Assembly: GCA_934541115.1 (NCBI GenBank)
Contig: CAKTDF010000004.1
Coordinates: forward strand, 40,284 to 104,283
Direction of reading: 5' to 3'
DNA length: 64,000 nucleotides
From: an uncultured Eubacteriales bacterium
GTDB lineage: Bacteria; Bacillota; Clostridia; Oscillospirales; Acutalibacteraceae
Part shown: positions 18,101-26,000 of the stretch, one piece after another
Layout: each line of letters starts with the position of its first letter
Numbering within the stretch: position 1 is the stretch's first letter
Program-made: the position numbers and the translations under genes
Notes under the pieces: model-generated
Seen by the model: only the letters and a program-made list of their open reading frames with translations
The model's database searches: none
What the model was told of the DNA's origin: nothing

Positions 18101-19164
18101 GAACCGTTTCCGGAATCAAGTACGGCGCGGACATCACTTCAAGAATCCCGACCCCGACCAAGGCTGACAACGGCTCAAAGACCTATAAGTTCCTCAAGTG
18201 GTATAAGAGCGGCGACGAAAGCAAGACCGCAGTTGACCTCACAAAGGAACTTGCAAAGATCACCGCAGACGCAGAATATATCGCAGTATTCACCGAAGAA
18301 ACTAAGATGTGCAAGGTTATTTACCGCGTTGACGGTTCAACGGTTGCACTCCAGGTAACCGAGGTCGAATACGGCACAAAGACCATTCCGGAATACACAG
18401 GCGAGGCCCCTACAAGTGATAAGTATGACGATTACGGTCACTACGTATGGTACGAGGAGCATCCGTGGAGCGTTGAGCAGACAGATATTCCGGCAGAGGG
18501 AATCACAAAGGATCTTGTTATTGTTGCACAGTTCATCAGTGAAGACCACGAGATGGAAGCAACAACAATGCACAACGCGACCTGCACCGAGCCGATGGAA
18601 GTCAGCTACAAGTGCGCAAAGTGCGAATACACTTACACCAAGAAGACCGGCAAGCCTCTCGGTCATAACTTCACCGATCTTGTTGAGCGCGTTGAGCCGG
18701 TTGGCGAAAAGGCAGGCTATGAGATCTATAAGTGCACACGCTGCGGCGAGACTGAAAGAAAAGAGCTTGCTGCCAAGGAATACATCAACTTTGTTGTTAC
18801 TGTTATCGACACCAAGGGCAACCCGGTTGAGGGCGCAAAGGTTTCAATCTTTGACGGCGACACATTCGTTGCCTCCAACACCACCAACAAAGAGGGTAAA
18901 GTAACGTTCAGAGTTGAAAAGGCTAAGAAGTACAGAGTTGTCATTGAAGGTTCTGATTTTGACACGGTTTATGGCGACATTACCGTTAATCCGGACGGTT
19001 CGACCAGCGGAGACATTCCGCAGCCGAACATCAAGGCTTGCTCCTGCACTTGCCACAGAAACGGAGTCTGGCCGGCAATCTTCAGATTCTTCCACAAGAT
19101 CATCAAGATGCTTGTCGGAGAGTTTGTATGCTGCGGCAACCCGGATTCAAGATACTATAAATAA
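12124..19164 (+). CDS. Giant secreted repeat protein (2,346 aa), InlB/Flg_new-type repeats and Cys ribbons
   Basis: Exported protein, function unknown. Residues 1-32 are a signal peptide ending in ETAWA; a cysteine at 21 (LMSC) makes a lipoprotein reading possible but less likely. Then come an N-terminal beta-rich region, about nine repeats of the InlB/Flg_new type (Y-x-V-x-F...G-W...Y) coded at about 13.0-15.4 kb, a strand-rich Ig-like region, five to six C-x2-C ribbon repeats of the form T-C-T-E-x-G...Y-x-C-x2-C-G...L-G-H (16.3-17.0 kb), about five more InlB-type repeats interleaved with ribbons (17.0-18.75 kb), a carboxypeptidase-regulatory/CNA-like domain (18.78-19.0 kb) and a Cys-rich tail CSCTCHRNG ending in an amphipathic helix. 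There is no LPXTG or SLH motif. Such proteins in gut Clostridia are thought to act at the cell surface. AAGGAGG at 12110 sets the start. Confidence 0.88.
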   Translation: MKKYFKKSLSLFMAALMLMSCWVFFAPETAWAVNSSGNYTWRLYVNCYNSYTGNEGWYTITGKTNNGRGSDTTIVKKENGGMGCGSGSIFDKGKSGYYPNENGSTSTAFPYKFQAYTYKNSGPSWGWKTDGAFKAELQVKKSDGNWATICSGDSGKKTGHTAIQVNATGSSNFPVVNSTSWVSAPTSDLTISGGTATVSRAMTFNMFDQYGVRLSSAAINALGKAPTAAVSGSRFGTIGTDSSKNIYYSIDNSGSDSYKITVYVKPDAKSKDYDSQTITVNVTSDGKSAGAKSFTLYDPQYTFSFNGNGGSISPNASVKKYYYNTLAAEQIPSSGTRTGYEFLGVYAAAHVNYDAAKPAATAYGNRLTTGTPIEKNQTWYAAWWAKNVKVTFVDNMGNILKTVETGKYDKNVKDSGITTPTEAPFKRNTSTGTFNYDFNGNWKVIEAKDINGNEVQGAYGTSIAGNAGYVLKGDTVFQAQYDKSKNSYKVKFLDEGGNVINGFDNDFPYRGIPTQPSVSKAEDDYFNYTFKGWHLVADGEQAKGYIVNSNGLLSTSATSDEADAGNKYISTVDDFTVRADATYVPVFEKTYNEYTVTLSYKTATGKEAYFNNDGKTYHFGDTLGLPEVPDSYTTGGNRYPLTGFTKNGAATGSTNLPETLDTSVTNHEAKTVNYVATYGDGVAAKYNISFTYKKTDGTDGVHKINNIPHGKALSAPSVPNTYRDAEYEYTFSRWLDQDGADFKSPAYKDAQYTAQYTAKKLYTVTFMNEGEEFAEKAQYVAGDTIAMPSTNPTKPADKTAYKYTFKEWVDSEGAAVTVMPEDNLVLEASYTPSYIDYVINFVWKDKSGNDVTDTNHYHYRDEVTVPDLDKLNQTSYKDDTYEYTFKGWDTDVSKRCLGEGEMNEDGTSATLTYTATYRRAYNYYTVKWQMQTGEINGEIQHGDYMTDAFIYNEKVRIPTVAPVSIQKPEKGDAYSMVLDHWAYKDENGEFVAIDRDTRITGNIEFFPIYKEVGKTCTVSFYDYLGNSLGQAHQIEYNTNLETYDGIGAPRRNYSDEKHFRFDGWVDMETGEKVTFVTDDCKLQATYVEEAHDYDEVVADVLPTFFETGLGTKTCKECAKSVSNQIIEKIADTVKPTAKLFVKNAKYESGDVIPEVALPVAPKNNLIIATVDSAESTKYNESGKGSGTAKIEYYVSKGESARSFDEISGWLVRFDYDAYVKELKDVQKLTDDEIKLAMSEFEANATAYVGDLANSYPEIVKDGETFIFYAKITDRKGNVNYVRSQPLTFDATAPEITAEGSGNGGSKFCKDVVVKIVEDRAIDSVTVNGKEQELSATTVVDADGNEKVLDIKKAGEIHLSTKGVYTIVAKDESGNVTEKTIEILGGHTEKKTVTAATCTDKGKTTYTCTVCGEETKTADETEPLGHDFKFIKTVKKTCIEKGYDLYRCTRCGLTEERNPQPATGDHTYGDWIVTKKATCSATGSEYKICSECGNTVTQDIAIDKDAHVWYRGVVTKPTCTEDGYTMHKCKYCGLNVKVEDSEVPALGHEAGDEWFVVKEATCTEAGSKIHHCSRCNIPMDATLAASENKAEYDTTTEIKALGHNYVGVVTPPTATKQGYTTYTCSRCGDKYVDDYVDPAKTYTVTFYDENGTTELGKVDGKISGETVSSSVVEEPTKAADKTYKYTFSHWALKADEENKAVEFPVEVGEENIELKAVYAKKYINYMFVFYTETKTDPVEEVQFKKVGYLHYDNKAQEFAGPSDYETKSATYKFAGWVVRGEAPIIDDVLDENGDVLQKSNVSKSIKVSDVKFDADNTAEFVAVFKATVKKVNFTYAYDYDNVIYSTKVDYGTEFNVTSGIPEDVMADVHKDFDNGYHYSFKEWKVRDGAASVKPLEADGLAIAQFTATAHNIVDDDEKAGLNKAATCTEDGVRYVKCFDCGYTGTETIAALGHAWGDEEDGLHHCTRPGCEETKESDTRYVVKFFIEGETEALRTVSGIKYGADITSRIPTPTKADNGSKTYKFLKWYKSGDESKTAVDLTKELAKITADAEYIAVFTEETKMCKVIYRVDGSTVALQVTEVEYGTKTIPEYTGEAPTSDKYDDYGHYVWYEEHPWSVEQTDIPAEGITKDLVIVAQFISEDHEMEATTMHNATCTEPMEVSYKCAKCEYTYTKKTGKPLGHNFTDLVERVEPVGEKAGYEIYKCTRCGETERKELAAKEYINFVVTVIDTKGNPVEGAKVSIFDGDTFVASNTTNKEGKVTFRVEKAKKYRVVIEGSDFDTVYGDITVNPDGSTSGDIPQPNIKACSCTCHRNGVWPAIFRFFHKIIKMLVGEFVCCGNPDSRYYK
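13024..15390 (+). repeat. InlB/Flg_new-type repeat block 1 (about 9 units)
   Basis: Coding repeats of 75-105 residues beginning near 13024, 13285, 13588, 13900, 14170, 14410, 14635, 14890 and 15165. Each opens with a Y-x-V-x-F strand and contains a F-x-G/E-W segment. Units are diverged, with no near-identical copies seen. A second block of about five units spans roughly 17043-18540. Confidence 0.75.
16300..17030 (+). repeat. Cys-x-x-Cys ribbon repeats in the first giant protein
   Basis: Five to six copies of an about 40-residue unit: T-C then about nine residues, Y-x-C-x2-C-G, then an A/P-L-G-H segment. Single further copies lie near 15455, 17890, 18580 and 18720. The spacing of Cys pairs and a following His suggests a metal-binding or disulfide-linked ribbon. 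Confidence 0.75.
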
Positions 19165-19182
19165 GGTGCATGTGCACTGAAA

Positions 19183-19214
19183 TGGGACTGCCAAACGGCA
19201 GTCCCATTTTATTT
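19183..19214 (+). terminator. Terminator of the first giant gene
   Basis: Perfect 10-bp stem TGGGACTGCC / GGCAGTCCCA with loop AAAC, then TTTTATTT. Confidence 0.92.
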
Positions 19215-19264
19215 GTGTAAAACAAAAAAGTATTTCGTATGGGTCGGACCTGAGCCTGCACATT

Positions 19265-19292
19265 TAGATTCTAGATTCTAGATGCTAGATGC
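19265..19292 (+). repeat. Heptad tandem repeat array A
   Basis: Four 7-bp units: TAGATTC, TAGATTC, TAGATGC, TAGATGC. Same TAGAT core as the arrays at 19553 and 19630. Confidence 0.8.
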
Positions 19293-19351
19293 TAGACTTC
19301 TTGTCGGTAATGCTGCGACTGATTTTCCATAAGGTTAAAGCCGTTACGTTC

Positions 19352-19432
19352 CATGGGCGATTCGTGAATCGCCCCTACAAAAGCGCAACCGAAAAAGATT
19401 ACCTCGTAGGGGCGGCTCACGAGCCGCCCATG
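19352..19432. repeat. Inverted pair of REP-like palindromes
   Basis: A 27-nt unit at 19352-19378 (core GGGCGATTC-GT-GAATCGCCC, ending CCTAC) and its inverted relative at 19406-19432 (GTAGG then GGGCGGCTC-AC-GAGCCGCCC then ATG), separated by 27 nt. Each is itself a hairpin, and the two can also pair with each other. The arms differ only at paired positions, so base pairing is kept. Confidence 0.8.
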
Positions 19433-19514
19433 AACCTACCGTCTGCAACCGCATAGGAAATTAACAGCAAACATATTTGTTACGTTGTCTAATATATAAA
19501 ATCCAAATTTGTAC

Positions 19515-19534
19515 GGGCGGATTGTGTTCCGCCC
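19515..19534. repeat. REP-like palindrome, diverged copy
   Basis: GGGCGGA-TTGTGT-TCCGCCC, with a GTAC before it; a diverged relative of the palindromes at 11809, 19355 and 19410. Confidence 0.65.
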
Positions 19535-19552
19535 ACAAGCCTACGGCTCTTT

Positions 19553-19657
19553 TAGATAATAGATAATGGATAATAGATAATAGATAATAGATATTTTTAA
19601 GACGCAGCGTTACCGCCAAGGTGTCCAACATCTAAAATCTAACGTCTAAAATCTAAA
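19553..19657. repeat. Heptad tandem repeat arrays B and C
   Basis: Array B, 19553-19594: six 7-bp units, mostly TAGATAA. Array C, 19630-19657: four units ATCTAAA, ATCTAAC, GTCTAAA, ATCTAAA, which carry the same TAGAT core on the opposite strand. The rest of the 850-bp gap up to 19833 shows no gene. Confidence 0.75.
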
Positions 19658-19833
19658 TCCGACACTTTTCTATATATTGTATGCGAGAACCGTTCCACCA
19701 CAAGGACTTGAATTTGTTTTTTCGCGCCAAAAGCAATGTCTGTCATAGAATAATAGTAGGGGGTAAATCTCAACAAAAAACCATTCCGGCATATATGCAA
19801 AACGTAGAAATCTAAAAATAATTAAAAAAAATA

Positions 19834-19862
19834 TTGAATTAAATGCCCCAAAATGCTATACT
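19834..19862 (+). promoter_or_regulatory. SigA-type promoter of the 9,828-aa protein gene
   Basis: TTGAAT (19834-19839), 17-nt spacer, TATACT (19857-19862). Predicted start near 19869. Confidence 0.78.
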
Positions 19863-19868
19863 ACGTAC

Positions 19869-20005
19869 AGTTATAGGTGTCTCTATGGGTGTATTCTACC
19901 CTTTTTCAGTCACTTTGAATGAAAAAAACGGTGCCGGGGAGAGATTTTTAGGTACTATTATAGGGAAATCCTATGTTAAGCATACACATTTTTCATCTAA
20001 GGAGG
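19869..20005 (+). promoter_or_regulatory. 5' leader of the 9,828-aa protein gene
   Basis: About 146 nt from predicted start to ATG. It contains a weak GGGT-GTATTCT-ACCC stem followed by TTTTTC (near 19890-19910), and a perfect ATAGG-GAAAT-CCTAT hairpin at 19960-19974. The end (TCTAAGGAGGAAA) is nearly the same as in the other giant gene's leader. No known riboswitch is recognised. Confidence 0.4.
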
Positions 20006-20014
20006 AAAAACTTT

Positions 20015-23000
20015 ATGAAACTTGGAAAAAAACTTCTGAGTTGCATCCTCGCGGTCCTCATGATCATGTCGAGCGTTACCGTCAGCTTCACCGTTTTTGC
20101 GGCTGCCGGAACCAAGGACGTTCTTGACGTGATCGACCAGTACTACGACGACCTGAAGGAGGCTATCGATTCAAAGGACGCCAAGCGTGTCCCGAGCGGT
20201 AGCGTCGGTTCAAACAATTGGACTGTCGAAGTAGATACTTACACGAGTGCGTGGTATTATGTAACACGCGCTTGGTACGAGTATGCCATCGCAACGAAGG
20301 GAACGTACGATACGCTGTACACTAACCTCGAAAAAGAGGCTATACAGCGTGCGGGCGACATTTCCATCGCGGACTACAAGACCATTCTTGGCTACTATAA
20401 CTGCAATCCGGGTGCCCGTACGCTCGTTGTTAAGAGTGGCTATGATGTTCTTGCGTGGAAAACAGCCGAGGCAATGCGGGATGACATGAACCGTACTTAT
20501 CACAACGCCACCTTTACCATTAGCTACAACACCACCAGCAACGCTATCGCCGGCGGTTCGGTCAATGATAAGGGCACTCCCGACGGTATTACCGGCACGG
20601 GCGGCAACATTGATATGCTCAGCAACGCTATCATTAACACCCGTAACAACTTCAAGGATTGGTTTGCAACGGACTTCTCGACCCTCACTATCGAGCAGCT
20701 GATTGCGCTTGCCAATCCGACTGACCCGACTTCCTGCGGTCAGGCTCTCACGACGTTCAACAACGCCGTTGTAACGGCAAGTCAGTACTCTGCAGCTCTT
20801 CCCGACGATGCAAAGGATGCTGCCGCTAAAATTTGGGATCATTACATTGAGCCGTCAACGGGCTACACCTATTCCCAGGCACAGGAGTGGATGGAAAACG
20901 TCCTCATGGCGAACCTCTATAAGGCATATGCCGCTTCTTATAAGGCGGAGTTCGACGCCCTCATGGCTGTTGACCTCCTCCAGAAGGATGCAGACGGTGC
21001 TTATGTAATGACTGCCGATAAGGTTCTTGAGCATTACAAGGCTGTTAAGGCAAAGATGTATGAGCTTGAGAACAAGCAGAGCCCCATTGATACAACTGTC
21101 AATATCTTTGAGTTCATCAATGACCACTTCAAGAGCGATTATGACAACTACTATGACAAGACTGTCAAGAACTATGTCTATAATCTTGAAGAGACTCTTG
21201 CAAAGCGTTATGCTGTAGGTCCCTATGACAACGGCGAAAAGCCGTGGGCTGACCAGCTCACCGCCCTCATTAACGAGGAACCGGAGGTTCCGACCTATGA
21301 TCACAGCGATGAAGCCGCCATTGAAGCATGGCAGAGCAACACCGAGGGTCAGGCTGCGGCGCGCGAGTACATCGGAAAGGCAACAACTCTCCTGACCAAA
21401 ATCGATGAATATATCACAAAATATGTTCCGTTTGACGACCCCCGGTACACAGGTGACAACGGCGTTAAGTCTGCTCTTTCCCCGGTTCAGAAGCAGAACA
21501 TTGATGCTGATAGATACAACACCCTTAAGGCGCTTCTTGACAAGCACAAGCTTGATGTTGACGGCTATGAAACCTTCATGCTCAAGGCCAAGATGGATGC
21601 TCTCATGAAGACCACCATCCTTGACGGCAGAAGAACCGGCGATATGCAGGCATTCTACATTGAGTTCGAAGGTCTTGTCAATGCCGCAAAGGCAAAGAGA
21701 GACAGTGCCGACGAAACCGACAAGGCTATCTATAATGAAGTTTTCCCCTCAAAGACGGATGCGGACGGAAACACCGTTGACGGCCTTGCGGTTTATGAAG
21801 CATACCTTATTACCATTAAAGAGCGCGTTGCGCGCAGACTTTATGAGCAGGTTCAGCTTGTTCTTAAATATGCAGGCGAAGGCACCGGCAACGGCTCCGG
21901 CGGAACAAAAGCCGTTCGTTACAGCAACTACGAAGCTATTATCAAGGCTTATGATGCGATTGAGCTTGGCGGAAAGACCATTGAACAGTTCCTTGGTGAG
22001 TTCATAAAGGACTCCATCACCTCCTTTAAAACCAAGGACGGCGCAACGGTTCAAATTACTGACCTCACAAGCGCGTGGTACAGTGCCAAAGATTATTATA
22101 CCTCTGCAACCAGATATAGTGCTGCTTTCAGAACCGCCATTAATTCGTTCCAGTCCGGCTCCTCAACAAGAGACGAGGCACTTCTTCAGGCTCTCTTTGG
22201 CGGTGGAGGAATCAGCGGTTACAAGTGGGTTTCTGCAATCGGCAAGCTCAACTACACCGACATTGAAAAATTTGTTGACAGCATCGGATTAAACACTACT
22301 GATAAGATTGCAAAACTTATGGACGCGGCCGTTTCCGACCTTGATAAAATCATCGTTTCAAAGGACATTGGTACCCTCCTTGATGAACTCATGGCTAAGG
22401 CTGATGAAAACGGATCGGTTGTCAAGGGTCTCGGCAACTGGGAGTATGCCTATACTGATGCTTATGGTAAGACTCATAAAAAGGGTGACAAGATTGAAAC
22501 CCTCGGTGAGTTCCTCATCAACATGATTCGTAAGGCTCTCTTTGGGGGTCTCCTTCAGGATGTTTTCTTCAAAACCGTTACTCCGCTTATAGGTGATGCT
22601 GTTGCAGGAATGACTGATGACTATAAGGTCTTCTATGCAGGTTTTGCACTTCCTGACCTTGCACGTCAGATTATTATTACACAGCCTGTTCAGTGGATAA
22701 CCGATGGCAGCAAAAACTTAATGACCGGCAAAAAATATAGTGGTGACTACGACCTCAGATGGTTTAAAGCTCTCAATGGAACTTGGGGCCTCGGTTCATA
22801 TCCGCTGGCGATGCAGACAATGGGCACAGCCGGCGTTTGGGAACGTGGAGGAAACATTTTAACCGGCAAGACTCTTATCTCTTTCTACAATGCAGCAACC
22901 AGGGATAAGTGGTCCGGCAACAAAGACTGGGGTAATATCAAAGACCTGTCTCCGGTTGATTGGAGCAATTGGGATAGTAATGCTGTATGGCATATTACAA

Positions 23001-26000
23001 ATGAGACGGAATTCTATAACTCACTTGCAGCGTCCTCTATTGGTCTTGCAACTGTTCTTGGCGCACTTGTCAGCGGTAAAAAGACCGAGGTTACCGGTAA
23101 ACTTGGTGGCATAAGTCTCGGCGTTGCGATTGAATCAACCGGCGATTCTCTTTATGATAGACTGTTTGTTCCTCTTTATAAGCTCCTTGGAATCCAGGAA
23201 AGATCGTCTTCAAATCCAAACGGCTTTTATAGTGTTAGCGATTTGACTCAAACGCTTGAAATACAGAAAGATGGCAGCTGTTCTTATCTTAAGAATAAGG
23301 GTGTTGATTTCTGGAAAGCGATGCTTGGACCCATTTTCTATTGGATGAACAACACGCTCTTTAAAGCTCCGGTTCAGACAATCCTTACTCTCCTTCCGAA
23401 TCTCCTCGGAATGCTTGAATATGACCAGATCGTTCCGAAACTTAAAAACATTAAAGTTAAGATTTCTTGTATTGGTATCAAGGTTACTGAACTTGATGTT
23501 TGGTCGATTCTTGAACCCATGCTTGCAAAAATGGGTCTCACCGATGCCCTTTCCGGCGGTACTGACGGTATCCTCAAGCTCCTCATCAAGGCAACGTCAA
23601 CAAAAACAGGTCCTGCAAATGATGATGACGCAGCAAATTACCTGATGAGAAAGCCCGAAAAGAATGCTGACGGAACAACCGAAACGGTCGCCAAGAAGAA
23701 GGCTAACGCAGCAAAGTATGTTTATAAAGGAACAACCTATTACTTCAATAACCTTGGACTTCTCACTCAGACCCTTTATAACGCATTCGGTGACGCGCTC
23801 ATCAAATGGCTCTGGACGGACACCAAGGGCAACAGCATTGCTCTCAGCAACAACAACACGCAGTCTGTTCCGCTTTCAATTCCGGTCAACCGCTTCCTTT
23901 CGGTCGGTACACCGGTTCACTCCACATTCACTGGCTTTAAGCGTACCGTAAGCACATGGCACGTCAATGCTGACCCGGGTGACACCCTCCTCACCCTCTT
24001 CCGCTGGCTGATGAATGACGGCACGCTCTATGTTGTTAAAGGACTGCTTGACGGTCTTGTCACTCCCGACCCGGATACCGGAAAGAGTGCAATTGACACC
24101 ATTCTCCCGATTCTTGACGGTCAGGCTGATAACATTCTTGCTATCCTTGTATGCTTGCTCAACGAATATAAAGTTGACTTCACGCCGTACACCGATACGG
24201 TTGCAACCGACTACAAAAACTTCAAGGATAAGGGCGACAATGAACTCCTCAACGCCAAGAGCGGTAACGAGTGGAAAACGAAATTCACCACCGGCTATTA
24301 CCTTGAGAAGGTGCTGAACGACAACGGCGGCGTTGCTGAGAACCCGACCGGCATTGCCAAGGCTGACAAGGCCGTTGCAAACGCCGATAAGGTTGTTACC
24401 TCACTCATCCCGATGCTCATGAATCTTCTCATCCCGATGCTTGAGAAGACCTTCCCGAAGGCTGTTGAAAAATACAACGCCGGCGGTCTTGACACGGTTG
24501 AAGATATCGTTATGGAAATTGTTGTTTCCAATGAATTCATCAACTGGCTCATGAAGCTCCTTGTCGGTACCCACGAGTACAAAGACAAGACCGACGCTGA
24601 CGGCAACGTTATTCTTGGCGAAGACGGCAAGCCCGTTAAGTCTGATGAAATCGACACCGGTCTCCTTGGCGGCCTGCTTGCAGGCGACGGCAGCGGTACC
24701 GACACGATAACCAAGATTCTCAATATTCTTGCAAAGCTTGAAATAGACATCACTCCCAACGGCTTCTATACCGTTGTCAAGAGCGGCAGCTTTGCTAACG
24801 CTCAGCTCAAGACTTGGTTTGAAAAGTGTCTTGCAAAAGCATACCACACAAAGAACACCTATGATGAAAACGGCAAGATTACAAAGACCGAAAAGATTAA
24901 GGTCGAAAAAATGGAGGACATGACCTGGGGCGATATGTTCGTTCCGGAAGACATGGTATGGATTGAAAAAGGCGAACTGGACAGCCACAGAACCGTTCTT
25001 ACACGATTCTTCAGCATGATTCAGAGCTTCCTGGCTCCGCTCAACCCGCTGCTTTCGCTTCTCCTCTGCGGCGAGGACATCACTCTTGCTGATGAGCTTA
25101 CGATTCAGGGCAACGACGGCTACGGCAAGGCTATTGTTCCCATTATGGAAGCTCTCGGCCTTGACGAAGCAACCATGAAGCAGACCGACTTCAACAAGTC
25201 TGTCTTTGGCGGAAGCGTAACCGACCCGAACAACGCGAAACAGGGAAGATTTGCAAAGATGACCACGTCTCCGTTTGCTGCCCTCACCAAGCCGCTTACA
25301 AACCTGCTCCTCGGTGACGCTGACGGAAAAGAAAAGGGACTGCTTCAGGCTCCGATTCAGGTTCTCTTTGAAAAGCTCCCGAACATCGCATACTTTATGT
25401 ATACCTATGAAGAGAACGGCGTAAAGACAAGCGACCTTTCAAAGGCCGTTCAGAACCTCATCGCGCCGGTTCTCCAGCTCCTTGACATTGCAGACCCCGT
25501 TCTTTCAAGAGCTATTACTCTTGACATCAGAGGCCTGCTCAATAAGTATCTCGACATCGAGACTCTTCTCAACGATCTTCTTTCATCGATCCTTGACCGG
25601 GATTACTCCTCGCTCACCGATGTAAACAAGAAGAACGCAACGTATATCCAGATGGATATTCTTGACCTTGCTGCAATCGCAGCAGAGTCATCGTCAAAGG
25701 CTTATAGCGCAACTACGAACCGCACCTTTGCAGACGGAACGCAGGGCGGAACATGGACAAAGTTCAAGGCCTCGCCCGGTCAGCTCCTTATTACCCTTGT
25801 TCGCCAGCTCCTTTCCGCTCAGATGGTTGAAATGCTCGGCGATATCATCAAGGACGTTCTTTCCGCGAACGGTTTCCAGACCGAGGAGGACGTTGCCTCA
25901 AGAGAGCGCAACATGGCCATTGTTGAAAGCATTGTTGGCAAGGTCAATCAGGTAATCGAAGGCGGCGGAAGAAAGGTTGACGTTATCACCGGTATCGTTA

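Noticed and set aside
19265..19657. CRISPR array in the repeat-rich gap
   Set aside because: Units are 7-bp tandem repeats and isolated palindromes without unique spacers, and no cas genes occur.
19869..20005. Cyclic-di-AMP (ydaO-type) riboswitch in the leader of the giant gene
   Set aside because: A short GCCGGGGAGA...TTTTTAGG stretch resembles part of it, but the other conserved blocks are missing and the leader is too short.
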